Notes under the pieces: model-generated
What the model was told of the DNA's origin: nothing
The model's database searches: none
What the model saw: the letters and a program-made list of their open reading frames with translations, nothing else
Position numbers and translations under genes: made by a program
DNA from: Streptomyces sp. I05A-00742
Lineage (GTDB): Bacteria > Actinomycetota > Actinomycetes > Streptomycetales > Streptomycetaceae
Length of the DNA stretch: 54,288 nt
NCBI RefSeq assembly: GCF_013055795.1
Contig: NZ_JABETO010000038.1
Span: 1 to 54,288 of the forward strand
Direction of reading: 5' to 3'
Shown here: positions 46,605 to 54,288 of the stretch, one piece after another
How positions within the stretch are numbered: the first letter of the stretch is position 1
Layout of the letters: each line of letters opens with the position of its first letter

Positions 46605-48413
46605 ATGCGAATCCGCGATCTCCCCTATCCAGATCCCGGCGTGCCGGATGTCCGGTCCGGGCCGCGCTTCCTGCTCTGGCTGATTCGCAGCCAGCTCGGG
46701 GGGCAGTGCAAGGCCCTGTTCTGGGGCGTGGTGCACATGGCCGCGGTCGCCCTGTTCCCGCTGGCCGTGGGCCTGACCGTGCAGGCCGTCGTCGACGGCT
46801 CCGGTGCCGGTCTCGCGCTGGCGGGAGGGCTCATGCTGCTGCTGGGTGCGGTCACGGCGCTCGGCGACACGATGCTCCACAGGGCGGCCGTGACCAACTG
46901 GATCATGGCTTCGGCCCGCGTCCAACAGCTGCTGGCCCGCCGGACGGCCGCGTTGGGCGCCACCCTGACCAGGCGCGTCGCGGCGGGCGAGGTCGTGGCG
47001 GTGTCCACCGGGGACGTGGAGAAGATCGGCTGGTTCGTGGAGTCGCAGTCGCGTTTCCTCTCCGCGGTGTTCACCTCCCTGGCGGTCTGTGTGGCGCTGG
47101 TCCTCTACCAGCCCGTGCTTGGCGGGGTGGTGGCGGTCGGCGTGCCGGTCCTGGCCCTGGCCATCCTGCCGTTGCTGCCGCGTGCGACGCGTCGGGCGGA
47201 CGAGCAGCGGGAGTTGGCCGGGCGTGCGACGGAGCTGGCGTCCGACACGGTCGCCGGGCTGCGGGTGCTGCGCGGCATCGGCGGCGAGGAGCTGTTCCTC
47301 TCCCGCTACCGGCGCGCCTCGCAGGAGGTCCGGGGGGCCGCCGTGCGCAGCGCCCGGATGTGGGCGCTGATCTCCGCGGTGCAGGTGGCGCTGCCGGGGC
47401 TGCTGATGATCGCGGTCGTCTGGTACGGGGTGGGGCTCGTCCAGGACGGCCGCGTCGGCGTGGGTGAGCTGGTGACCGTCTACGGGGTGGTCACCTTCCT
47501 GCTCTTCCCGTTGCGTCAGTTCGAGGAGATCGCCATGGCCTACTCGTTCTCCCGGCCGTCGGCAGAGCGCGCCGCGCGGCTGCTGGCGCTGCGGCGCACC
47601 GCCGCGGTGCCGGACGGGGACGGCCGCGGGCTGTCGGGCGATCTGTACGACCCGGCGAGCGGTCTGCTGGCGCCCGAGGGGCTGCTGACGGCCGTGGTGT
47701 GCGGCGACCCGGACGCGGCCGGGCGGCTGGCCGACCGGCTGGGCGGGCACGATCCGCGGTCCGTGGAGGGGGTGCCGTCGGTCCTGCTGGGCGGCGTGGC
47801 ACTGGACGAGGTGCCGCTGGCGGCGGCGCGCGCGGCGGTGCTGGTGCAGGACAAGGATCCGGTGTTGCTGTCCGGCACGCTGGCGGAGCTGCTCGACGTG
47901 CCGTCGTCGGGGAAGGTGACGGCGGACGAGGCGCTGGCCGCGGCGTGCTGCGACGACGTCCTGGACTCGCTGGTCCGGGCGGCGGCGGACCCGGCGGCCG
48001 GGCCGATGGCCGCCCATGTCACCGAGCGGGGGCGGTCGTTGTCGGGCGGCCAGCGGCAGCGGCTGGCGCTGGCCCGTTCGCTGGTGGCGGACCCGGAGGT
48101 GCTGGTGCTCGACGAGCCGACGTCCGCGGTGGACGCCCACACGGAGGCACACGTCGGCGACGGCGTCCGGACGCTGCGGGCGGGCCGTACGACGGTGGTG
48201 TTCACCTCCAGCCCGCTGCTGCTGGACCGGGCGGACCGGGTGGTCCTGGTGCGTGACGGACAGGTGGCCGCGGTGGGGGCGCACGGAGAACTCCTGCGCA
48301 CGCACCCGGCGTACCGCGCGGTCGTCACCCGGCAGGCGGACGCCGAACCGGCCACCGTGCCCGGGGAGCCCGCGCAGTACGAGGCGGACGGACAGATCGG
48401 GGAATCGGCATGA
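46605..48413 (+). CDS. ABC exporter subunit with degenerate Walker A (heterodimer partner 1)
   Basis: A 602-residue fused permease-ATPase. Six membrane helices lie in about 30-320. In the ATPase domain the Walker A position reads CGDPDAAGRLADRL (residues 366-379) without the GxxGxGKS/T lysine. The signature LSGGQRQR (479-486) and Walker B VLVLDEPTS (Asp503, Glu504) are intact, while the H-switch His is missing (FTSSPLLL). It can therefore donate a signature but not bind ATP at its own P-loop. Start chosen at MRIRDLPYPDPG. The stop overlaps the partner's ATG (ATGA). Divergent from the PNGase A-like gene. Confidence 0.9.
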   Translation: MRIRDLPYPDPGVPDVRSGPRFLLWLIRSQLGGQCKALFWGVVHMAAVALFPLAVGLTVQAVVDGSGAGLALAGGLMLLLGAVTALGDTMLHRAAVTNWIMASARVQQLLARRTAALGATLTRRVAAGEVVAVSTGDVEKIGWFVESQSRFLSAVFTSLAVCVALVLYQPVLGGVVAVGVPVLALAILPLLPRATRRADEQRELAGRATELASDTVAGLRVLRGIGGEELFLSRYRRASQEVRGAAVRSARMWALISAVQVALPGLLMIAVVWYGVGLVQDGRVGVGELVTVYGVVTFLLFPLRQFEEIAMAYSFSRPSAERAARLLALRRTAAVPDGDGRGLSGDLYDPASGLLAPEGLLTAVVCGDPDAAGRLADRLGGHDPRSVEGVPSVLLGGVALDEVPLAAARAAVLVQDKDPVLLSGTLAELLDVPSSGKVTADEALAAACCDDVLDSLVRAAADPAAGPMAAHVTERGRSLSGGQRQRLALARSLVADPEVLVLDEPTSAVDAHTEAHVGDGVRTLRAGRTTVVFTSSPLLLDRADRVVLVRDGQVAAVGAHGELLRTHPAYRAVVTRQADAEPATVPGEPAQYEADGQIGESA

Positions 48414-50191
48414 TCGGAGTCGCACCGCCCTCCTACGACCCGGCGGCACCGGAGTCGGCGACGACCCTGCCGGTCGGCGGTCCCGCGACCGTACGCCGGT
48501 GCGTGCGCGAGCTGTTGCGCCGGCACCGTGGTGCGCTCGCCCTGCTGGTGGCCGTCAACACCGTCGCCGTGGTGGCCTCGATGGTCGGCCCGTATCTGCT
48601 GGGCGGGCTCGTCGAGGACCTGTCGGCGGGCGACCGGGAGGTCCATCTCGACCGGGCCGTCTCGCTGTTCGCGGTCGCGCTGGCCGTGCAGACGCTGTTC
48701 ACCCGCATGGTGCGGGTGCGCGGCGCGGTGCTCGGCGAGGAGATGCTGGCGGATCTGCGCGAGGACTTCCTCGTCCGGTCGGTGAAGCTGCCGCCGGGGG
48801 TCCTGGAGCGGGCCGGTACGGGCGATCTGCTGTCCCGGGTGACCACCGACATCGACCGGCTGGCGAACGCCATGCGGGAGGCGGTGCCGGAGCTGGCGAT
48901 CGGCGTGGTCTGGGGCGGACTGCTGCTCGGGGCGCTGACGGTGACCGCTCCGCCGCTGGCGCTGTCCGTGCTGGTCGCCCTGCCGCTGGTGGTCGTCGGG
49001 TCCCGCTGGTACTTCCGCCGGGCGCCGTCCGCCTACCGGTCGGAGGCGGCGGGGTACGCCGCCGTCGCCGCGTCGCTGACGGAGACCGTGGACGCGGGGC
49101 GGACGGTGGAGGCCCATGGGCTGGGCGCCCGCCGCGTCGCCCTCTCCGACCGGCGGATCCAGGAGTGGACCCGGTGGGAGCGGTACACCCTGTGGCTCCG
49201 CTCCGTGTTCTACCCCGTGGTCAACATGACCCACGCGCTGGTGATCGGCTCGGTGCTGGTCATCGGCGGGGTGTTCGTCCTCCGGGGGTGGATGTCGGTC
49301 GGACAGCTGACCACGGGCGCGCTGTTCGCGCAGATGCTGACCGAGCCGGTGGGCATCGTCCTGCGCTGGTACGACGAGCTCCAGGTCGCCCAGGTCTCGC
49401 TGGCCCGGCTGGTGGGGGTGCGGGAGATCGAACCGGCCGCCGGCGACGAGCGGGTGCGGCCCGCGGGCCGTGACGTACGGGCGGAGGAGGTGCGCTTCGG
49501 CTACACCGACGGCGACGACGTGCTCCACGACGTGTCCCTCACCGTCCCGCCCGGGACACGGGTCGCCCTCGTCGGGCCGTCGGGTGCGGGCAAGTCGACG
49601 CTGGGCCGGCTGCTCGCCGGAATCTACGCGCCGCGGTCGGGCGTGGTGACGCTCGGCGGCGCCGAACTGGCCCGGATGCCGACGGAGCGGGTGCGCCGGC
49701 ACGTGGCCCTGGTCAACCAGGAGCACCACGTCTTCGTGGGGTCGGTCCGGGACAACCTGCGGCTGGCCCGGCCGGAGGCCGGTGACGACGAGCTGTGGTC
49801 CGCGCTCGCCGCGGTCGACGCCGACGGCTGGGCGCGGGCGCTGGACGAGGGCCTCGACACGGAGGTGGGCTCCGGCGGGCTCGCGCTCACCCCGGCCCGG
49901 GCCCAGCAGATCGCCCTGGCCCGGCTGGTCCTCGCCGACCCGCACACCCTGGTGCTGGACGAGGCGACCTCGCTGCTGGACCCGCGGGCGGCCCGCCATC
50001 TGGAGAGTTCGCTGGCCAAGGTGCTGAAGGGCCGGACGGTCGTGGCGATCGCCCACCGGCTGCACACCGCTCACGACGCGGATGTGATCGCGGTGGCGGA
50101 GAACGGCCGGATCACCGAGCTCGGAAGCCACGACGAACTGGTCGCGGCGGACGGTGCGTACGCGGCGCTGTGGCGGTCCTGGCACCGGTAG
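48410..50191 (+). CDS. ABC exporter subunit with degenerate signature (heterodimer partner 2)
   Basis: A 593-residue fused permease-ATPase, translationally coupled to the preceding subunit. Membrane domain at about 40-330. The ATPase has intact Walker A GPSGAGKST (389-397), Walker B VLDEATS (Asp517, Glu518) and H-switch His549 (AHRLHTAHDAD). Its signature is replaced by LTPARAQ at about 493-499 in place of LSGGQ. It complements subunit 1: its Walker A pairs with the other subunit's LSGGQ to form one competent site, and the second composite site is dead. Substrate unknown. Confidence 0.92.
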   Translation: MIGVAPPSYDPAAPESATTLPVGGPATVRRCVRELLRRHRGALALLVAVNTVAVVASMVGPYLLGGLVEDLSAGDREVHLDRAVSLFAVALAVQTLFTRMVRVRGAVLGEEMLADLREDFLVRSVKLPPGVLERAGTGDLLSRVTTDIDRLANAMREAVPELAIGVVWGGLLLGALTVTAPPLALSVLVALPLVVVGSRWYFRRAPSAYRSEAAGYAAVAASLTETVDAGRTVEAHGLGARRVALSDRRIQEWTRWERYTLWLRSVFYPVVNMTHALVIGSVLVIGGVFVLRGWMSVGQLTTGALFAQMLTEPVGIVLRWYDELQVAQVSLARLVGVREIEPAAGDERVRPAGRDVRAEEVRFGYTDGDDVLHDVSLTVPPGTRVALVGPSGAGKSTLGRLLAGIYAPRSGVVTLGGAELARMPTERVRRHVALVNQEHHVFVGSVRDNLRLARPEAGDDELWSALAAVDADGWARALDEGLDTEVGSGGLALTPARAQQIALARLVLADPHTLVLDEATSLLDPRAARHLESSLAKVLKGRTVVAIAHRLHTAHDADVIAVAENGRITELGSHDELVAADGAYAALWRSWHR

Positions 50192-50235
50192 GCAGAGTGG
50201 GCGGCCCGCACGCCCGGAGCATGGACCGGCTCGCG

Positions 50236-50264
50236 CGCCCGGCGTGCGGGGCATGCGCCGGGCG
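50236..50264 (+). terminator. Hairpin after the heterodimeric ABC operon
   Basis: 9-bp stem CGCCCGGCG/CGCCGGGCG with an 11-base loop, 45 bases after the stop codon. No T-run, so moderate support. Confidence 0.5.
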
Positions 50265-50374
50265 TGCCCGTCGCCGCAGGATTCATGAGCCTTCCCGGGA
50301 GTGGTGCGTCCGGCCGGCTCGGGGGGAACGCTGACCGAGCGAGCGAACAACCGGCACGTTCGCACGAGGAGGCC

Positions 50375-50650
50375 ATGGTGTTCGAACTCAAGGCGGAAGC
50401 GGACATGCGGCTGCACTCGGACAAGATGGCCGCCGAACTGGCGCGTAAACGGCGCGAGGAACGGGAGGCGGCGGAGCGGGCGTCCGAAGAGCAGGGGCAG
50501 GGGTCCGAGGGACAGAGGCGGGAAACCGAGGGGAGGGAGTCCGGGCAGCCCGCCGGCTCCGACGTCGCGGCGGACCACCCGGAAACGGACCTCGCGGAGG
50601 ACGACCGGCCGGAGAACGACCTCCCGGAGGACGACCGGCCGGCTTCCTGA
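50375..50650 (+). CDS. Small highly charged hypothetical protein
   Basis: A 91-residue hydrophilic protein starting MVFELKAEADMRLHSDKMAA with a GAGGAGG ribosome-binding site. Residues 10-55 (DKMAAELARKRREEREAAERASEEQ in pieces) look like a single alpha-helix or coiled coil. The C-terminal 30 residues are acidic and repetitive: EDDRPENDLPEDDRP, produced by a near-repeat in the DNA. No membrane segment, signal or cysteine. Family not recognised. It converges closely on the YdjM-type gene (21 bases). Confidence 0.7.
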   Translation: MVFELKAEADMRLHSDKMAAELARKRREEREAAERASEEQGQGSEGQRRETEGRESGQPAGSDVAADHPETDLAEDDRPENDLPEDDRPAS

Positions 50651-50671
50651 CGCCGGGAAGCGGCCGCGAGG

Positions 50672-51457
50672 TCAGATGAGTTCCAGCGCGCCGAGTCCCC
50701 CGACTCCGCCGAGCACCATGAACACCGGCATCAGCACCTTCACCTCCACCCAGCTCCCGGCCCGGAAGCGCAGGCCCTTCGGCGGACCGATCGGGTACCA
50801 GCGCTTGCGGGCGATGGGGAGGGGCCACAGGATCGGGCAGCCCGAGACGGTGAGGGCGTCGCCGATGTCGTGCACGAGCGCGCCGAGCACGATGGGCAGG
50901 CCGAGCCACAGGTAGGGGTGGTCGCCGAACAGCCAGTCCGAGCCGTGGCCCGGTTCGTCCAGCACTCCGGCGAGTATCCAGGCGCTGGTCGCGCCGAGCA
51001 GCCAGACCAGGACGTCGCTGGAGGTCCGGGCCATCCGCCAGAGCAGGCCCTCGACGGCCAGCACCAGGTGGACGAAGAGGATGCCGAGCACCGCCCAGCG
51101 GTCGCCGGTCATCGCGAGCGCGGAGGCACCGGCGCCGATCAGGACCGCCCAGACCGCGGTGTGGGTGAGGGTGCGGTGCCCTCCGTTGCGCCGTGGGTCG
51201 CCCTTGCCCCGGGTCGCCTTGTAGACGGCGTGGGAGAGGCCGTCGATGATCCCGCAGAGGATCCGCGATATCGGGCCGAAGGAGCGCGATATCGTGGCCG
51301 ATTTGTGATCGAGGTCCGGGGCGAGCGCCGCCCCGGCACAGATCAGCGCGCCGACCACGAGCACCGGCCAGGGCATCGGATGTCCGGCTCCGGCGGCAGC
51401 GGCTCCCACCCCCAGCCAGGCCGCGGCCCCGGAGAGCGAGTGCGCCGGTCCCATCAT
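50672..51457 (-). CDS. Membrane-bound metal-dependent hydrolase-like protein (YdjM/DUF457)
   Basis: A 261-residue polytopic membrane protein. The family metal motifs are present: an N-terminal His in GPAHSLSG, the LAPDLDHKSATIS motif (about 45-57), and HRTLTHTAVW (about 94-103). About six hydrophobic helices follow, with a GALVHDIGDALTVSGCPILWP block. In E. coli ydjM is LexA-regulated, but enzymatic activity is unproven in any member. The start is one of two adjacent ATGs. Divergent from the helicase across 133 bases. Confidence 0.88.
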   Translation of the reverse strand: MMGPAHSLSGAAAWLGVGAAAAGAGHPMPWPVLVVGALICAGAALAPDLDHKSATISRSFGPISRILCGIIDGLSHAVYKATRGKGDPRRNGGHRTLTHTAVWAVLIGAGASALAMTGDRWAVLGILFVHLVLAVEGLLWRMARTSSDVLVWLLGATSAWILAGVLDEPGHGSDWLFGDHPYLWLGLPIVLGALVHDIGDALTVSGCPILWPLPIARKRWYPIGPPKGLRFRAGSWVEVKVLMPVFMVLGGVGGLGALELI

Positions 51458-51590
51458 GGTCGTTCCACCCCTTCGCCCGCCGGCGCCGCCTCTTTCTGAC
51501 GCCGTGTCGGCGACTCAGCGTAATGCCCGGATGATCACCGATCGACCGGCCGGTTCCCTGATCCGGTCCGGGGCCAGGCAGTATGGTGGT

Positions 51591-54104
51591 GTGACCCTTA
51601 TCGATCAGATGCCGAGCCATGCCGACCCCGATGCCCTCTTCGAGGCCTTCTCGACCTGGGCCGAGGACCGGGGCATCACGCTGTACCCCGCCCAGGAAGA
51701 GGCGCTGATCGAGGTGGTCTCCGGGGCGAACGTGATCCTCTCCACGCCGACCGGCTCGGGCAAGAGCCTGGTGGCGGCGGGAGCGCACTTCACGGCGCTC
51801 GCCAACGACCAGGTGACCTTCTACACCGCGCCCATCAAGGCACTCGTGTCGGAGAAGTTCTTCGACCTGTGCAAGATCTTCGGCACCGAGAACGTCGGCA
51901 TGCTCACGGGCGACGCCTCCGTCAACGCGGACGCCCCGGTGATCTGCTGCACGGCCGAGGTGCTGGCCTCCATCGCCCTGCGCGACGGCAAGGACGCCGA
52001 CATCGGCCAGGTCGTGATGGACGAGTTCCACTTCTACGCGGAACCGGACCGCGGCTGGGCGTGGCAGATCCCGCTGCTGGAGCTCCCGCAGGCGCAGTTC
52101 GTCCTGATGTCGGCGACGCTCGGCGACGTGTCCCGGTTCGAGGAGGACCTGACCCGCCGCACGGGACGGCCCACCGCGGTGGTGCGCTCGGCGACCCGGC
52201 CCGTCCCGCTGTCGTACGAGTACCGCACGACCCCGCTGACGGAGACGCTGACCGAGCTCCTCCAGACCCGCCAGGCGCCGGTCTACATCGTCCACTTCAC
52301 GCAGGCGGCGGCCGTCGAACGGGCGCAGGCGCTGATGAGCATCAACATGTGCTCGCGCGAGGAGAAGGACGAGATCGCCAAGCTGATCGGCAACTTCCGG
52401 TTCACCACCAAGTTCGGCCGGAATCTGTCCCGGTTCGTGAAGCACGGCATCGGCGTGCACCACGCGGGGATGCTGCCGAAGTACCGGCGGCTGGTCGAGC
52501 GGCTGGCGCAGGCCGGTCTGCTGAAGGTGATCTGCGGTACGGACACCCTGGGCGTGGGCGTCAACGTCCCCATCCGCACGGTGCTGTTCACCGCCCTCAC
52601 CAAGTACGACGGACAGCGCGTACGGACGCTGCGGGCACGGGAGTTCCACCAGATCGCCGGCCGGGCCGGACGGGCGGGTTTCGACACCGCGGGCTTCGTC
52701 GTCGCCCAGGCCCCGGACCACGTCATCGAGAACGAGAAGGCCCTGGCCAAGGCGGGCGACGACCCGAAGAAGCGCCGCAAGGTGGTCCGCAAGAAGGCCC
52801 CCGAGGGCTTCGTCGGCTGGACCGAGAACACCTTCGAGAAGCTCATCGCCTCCGAGCCCGAGCAGCTCACCTCCCGGTTCCGGGTCACCCACACCATGCT
52901 GCTGGCGGTCATCGCCCGCCCGGGCAACGCCTTCGAGGCGATGCGCCGGATGCTGGAGGACAACCACGAGCCGCGGAGGAACCAACTCCGGCACATCCGC
53001 CGCGCCATCGCGATCTACCGCTCGCTGCTGGACGGCGGTGTGGTGGAACAACTCGACGAGCCCGACGCCGAGGGCCGCATCGTCCGGCTGACGGTGGACC
53101 TCCAGTCGGACTTCGCGCTCAACCAGCCGCTGTCGACCTTCGCCCTCGCCTCCTTCGAGCTCCTGGACCCGGAGTCGCCCTCCTACGCGCTCGACATGGT
53201 CTCGGTCGTGGAGTCGACGCTCGACGACCCGCGGCAGATCCTGGCCGCGCAGCAGAACAAGGCACGCGGCGAGGCGGTCGCGGAGATGAAGGCCGAGGGC
53301 GTCGAGTACGAGGAGCGCATGGAGCGGCTGATGGACATCGGCTACCCCAAGCCCCTGGAGGAGCTGCTGACGCACGCCTACGACGTCTACCGCAAGAGCC
53401 ACCCGTGGGTGGGCGATCATCCGCTGTCCCCGAAGTCCGTCATCCGCGACATGTACGAGCGGGCCATGACGTTCACCGAGTTCACCTCCTTCTACGATCT
53501 GGCGCGCACCGAGGGCATCGTGCTGCGGTACCTGGCGAGCGCGTACAAGGCGTTGGACCACACCGTGCCGGACGACCTGAAGTCCGACGACTTCGAGGAC
53601 CTGATCGCCTGGCTCGGCGAGATGGTGCGACAGGTCGACTCCAGCCTTCTGGACGAGTGGGAACAGCTCGCCAACCCGGAGGAGGAGACGGCCGAGGAGG
53701 CCCAGGACCGCGCCGACCAGGTCAAGCCGGTCACCGCCAACGCCCGGGCCTTCCGGGTGCTCGTCCGCAACGCGCTGTTCCGCCGGGTCGAGCTGGCCGC
53801 CCTCGACAAGGTCGCCGAACTCGGCGAGATGGACGCCGAGTCCGGCTGGGACGAGGACCGCTGGGCGGCGGCGATGGACGCCTACTGGGACGAGTACGAC
53901 GAGCTGGGCACCGGCCCCGACGCGCGCGGCCCCAAGCTGCTCCGCATCGAGGAGAAGCCGGAGGACGGCCTGTGGCGGGTGCGCCAGACGTTCGCCGACC
54001 CGAACGGCGACCACGACTGGGGCATCTCGGCCGAGGTCGACCTCGCCGCGTCCGACGAGGAGGGCCGCGCCGTGCTCCGCGTCATGGACGTCGGCCAGTT
54101 GTGA
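51591..54104 (+). CDS. DEAD/DEAH-box helicase with DUF3516 C-terminus
   Basis: An 837-residue superfamily 2 helicase. Motif I is STPTGSGKSLVAAG (about 47-60), Ia TAPIKALVSEKFF, II VVMDEFHFYAEPDRGWAWQ (DEFH as the DEAD-type box, about 143-161), III MSATLGDVSRFE. Motifs IV-VI include VHHAGMLPKYRRLVERLA, VICGTDTLGVGVNVPIRTVLF and FHQIAGRAGRAGFDTAGFV. The C-terminal 400 residues match the actinobacterial DUF3516 extension (ALVEELLTHAYDVYRKSHPWVGDHPLSPKSVIRDMYERAMTF region). Probably an Ski2/Lhr-like RNA helicase. GTG 51591 follows a TATGGT -10-like sequence by a few bases, so the start and a possible leaderless mRNA are inferred. Confidence 0.9.
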   Translation: MTLIDQMPSHADPDALFEAFSTWAEDRGITLYPAQEEALIEVVSGANVILSTPTGSGKSLVAAGAHFTALANDQVTFYTAPIKALVSEKFFDLCKIFGTENVGMLTGDASVNADAPVICCTAEVLASIALRDGKDADIGQVVMDEFHFYAEPDRGWAWQIPLLELPQAQFVLMSATLGDVSRFEEDLTRRTGRPTAVVRSATRPVPLSYEYRTTPLTETLTELLQTRQAPVYIVHFTQAAAVERAQALMSINMCSREEKDEIAKLIGNFRFTTKFGRNLSRFVKHGIGVHHAGMLPKYRRLVERLAQAGLLKVICGTDTLGVGVNVPIRTVLFTALTKYDGQRVRTLRAREFHQIAGRAGRAGFDTAGFVVAQAPDHVIENEKALAKAGDDPKKRRKVVRKKAPEGFVGWTENTFEKLIASEPEQLTSRFRVTHTMLLAVIARPGNAFEAMRRMLEDNHEPRRNQLRHIRRAIAIYRSLLDGGVVEQLDEPDAEGRIVRLTVDLQSDFALNQPLSTFALASFELLDPESPSYALDMVSVVESTLDDPRQILAAQQNKARGEAVAEMKAEGVEYEERMERLMDIGYPKPLEELLTHAYDVYRKSHPWVGDHPLSPKSVIRDMYERAMTFTEFTSFYDLARTEGIVLRYLASAYKALDHTVPDDLKSDDFEDLIAWLGEMVRQVDSSLLDEWEQLANPEEETAEEAQDRADQVKPVTANARAFRVLVRNALFRRVELAALDKVAELGEMDAESGWDEDRWAAAMDAYWDEYDELGTGPDARGPKLLRIEEKPEDGLWRVRQTFADPNGDHDWGISAEVDLAASDEEGRAVLRVMDVGQL

Positions 54105-54288
54105 CCTCCTCGCGGCCGGAGTGACCCGTCCGGGCCGACGGGGCACCTCCGGCCGGACGCCCGGCCCCGCGCCTCCGGCCGTCCCGCGGGACGAGCCGGG
54201 CCAGGGCCTGCCGGACGTGCCGCAGCCCGGTGCGCGCCGACGCCGCGAGGGCGCCGGTGACGGCCGCGCGGGAGTGGTCGCGCGGGGC
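54082..54288 (-). CDS. Possible C-terminal fragment of a convergent gene (cut by window edge)
   Basis: An open minus-strand frame enters from the right edge and ends at a TGA at 54082-54084, 23 bases inside the helicase 3' end. It reads RDHSRAAVTGALAASARTGLRHV and continues Ala/Arg/Gly-rich, with strong third-position G+C. It has the look of a protein C-terminus, but no family can be recognised from about 68 residues, and GC-rich DNA often yields such frames. Confidence 0.3.
   Translation of the reverse strand, partial: APRDHSRAAVTGALAASARTGLRHVRQALARLVPRDGRRRGAGRPAGGAPSARTGHSGREEVTTGRRP

Noticed and set aside
46605..48413. Missing Walker A in the first ABC subunit as a frameshift or sequencing error
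   Set aside because: The frame is continuous, signature and Walker B follow in register, and the partner shows the complementary losses, so a genuine degenerate site is more likely.
47540..50578. Minus-strand open frame of about 1000 codons over the ABC pair
   Set aside because: Shadow of the two ABC subunits; no recognisable domain.
50388..54146. Minus-strand open frame of about 1250 codons over the helicase
   Set aside because: Antisense to clear helicase motifs; the product is compositionally biased and it would also cover the real YdjM-type gene in another frame.
1..54288. Prophage, integrative element or genomic island
   Set aside because: No integrase, transposase, phage structural gene, attachment repeat or tRNA was seen, and codon use is uniform.

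Overview
The window is high-G+C actinobacterial DNA, almost certainly a Streptomyces chromosome. Codon third positions are overwhelmingly G or C, GTG and TTG starts are common, ribosome-binding sites are GGAGG-like, and many proteins are Streptomyces-type families (DUF6083, DUF1062, a duplicated zinc-free ribosomal protein set, a tuf3-like EF-Tu, a DUF3516 helicase). No transposase, integrase, tRNA, rRNA, CRISPR array or biosynthetic megasynthase was seen. The region looks like stable chromosome arm or core rather than an island.

Layout. 1-2.7 kb: sbcC (cut by the window edge) and sbcD, overlapping, then a YigZ/IMPACT protein. 2.9-5.6 kb: a methyltransferase, a DUF1062 zinc-ribbon protein, a CoA-binding protein and a small secreted protein. 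5.9-8.0 kb: an XRE-cupin regulator with a YbaK-type editing protein, divergent from an EamA exporter. 8.1-13.5 kb: a hexapeptide acetyltransferase, an FAD monooxygenase, a gamma-type carbonic anhydrase, DedA, a DUF4442 thioesterase-like protein and a proline-rich membrane protein. 13.6-17 kb: a spermidine synthase-like protein, a divergent EF-Tu paralogue, a TVP38-family protein and a 52-residue charged protein. 17-22.3 kb: a 1538-residue P-type ATPase with a divergent His-rich small membrane protein. 22.3-30 kb: DUF6083, TetR, ferredoxin-NADP reductase, a secreted peptide, uracil-DNA glycosylase, a BadF-type kinase, a CbiX-like protein and a lactonase. 30-31.7 kb: a FUSC membrane protein behind a perfect palindromic operator.

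31.9-34.5 kb is a zinc-starvation cluster. Cysteine-free or cysteine-depleted S14 and L28 are divergent from L33, L31, a CobW-like protein and S18, around a 15-bp Zur-type palindrome. These proteins would replace zinc-binding ribosomal proteins when zinc is scarce. The CobW-like member keeps a cysteine motif but has lost the GTP-binding P-loop.

34.6-54.3 kb: Lrp, a D,D-carboxypeptidase, YjbQ, a flavoprotein, the translationally coupled lutABC lactate-oxidation operon, an SGNH hydrolase, an ABC exporter divergent from its likely MarR regulator, a secreted PNGase A-like protein, a heterodimeric ABC exporter with one intact and one wholly degenerate ATP site, a charged small protein, a YdjM-type membrane protein and a DUF3516 helicase. 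The points most worth a second look are the EF-Tu paralogue with altered G motifs, the P-loop-less CobW in the Zur cluster, the P-type ATPase with its His-rich partner, the asymmetric ABC pair, several short tandem duplications at gene boundaries, and a strong orphan terminator hairpin at 22851-22891.
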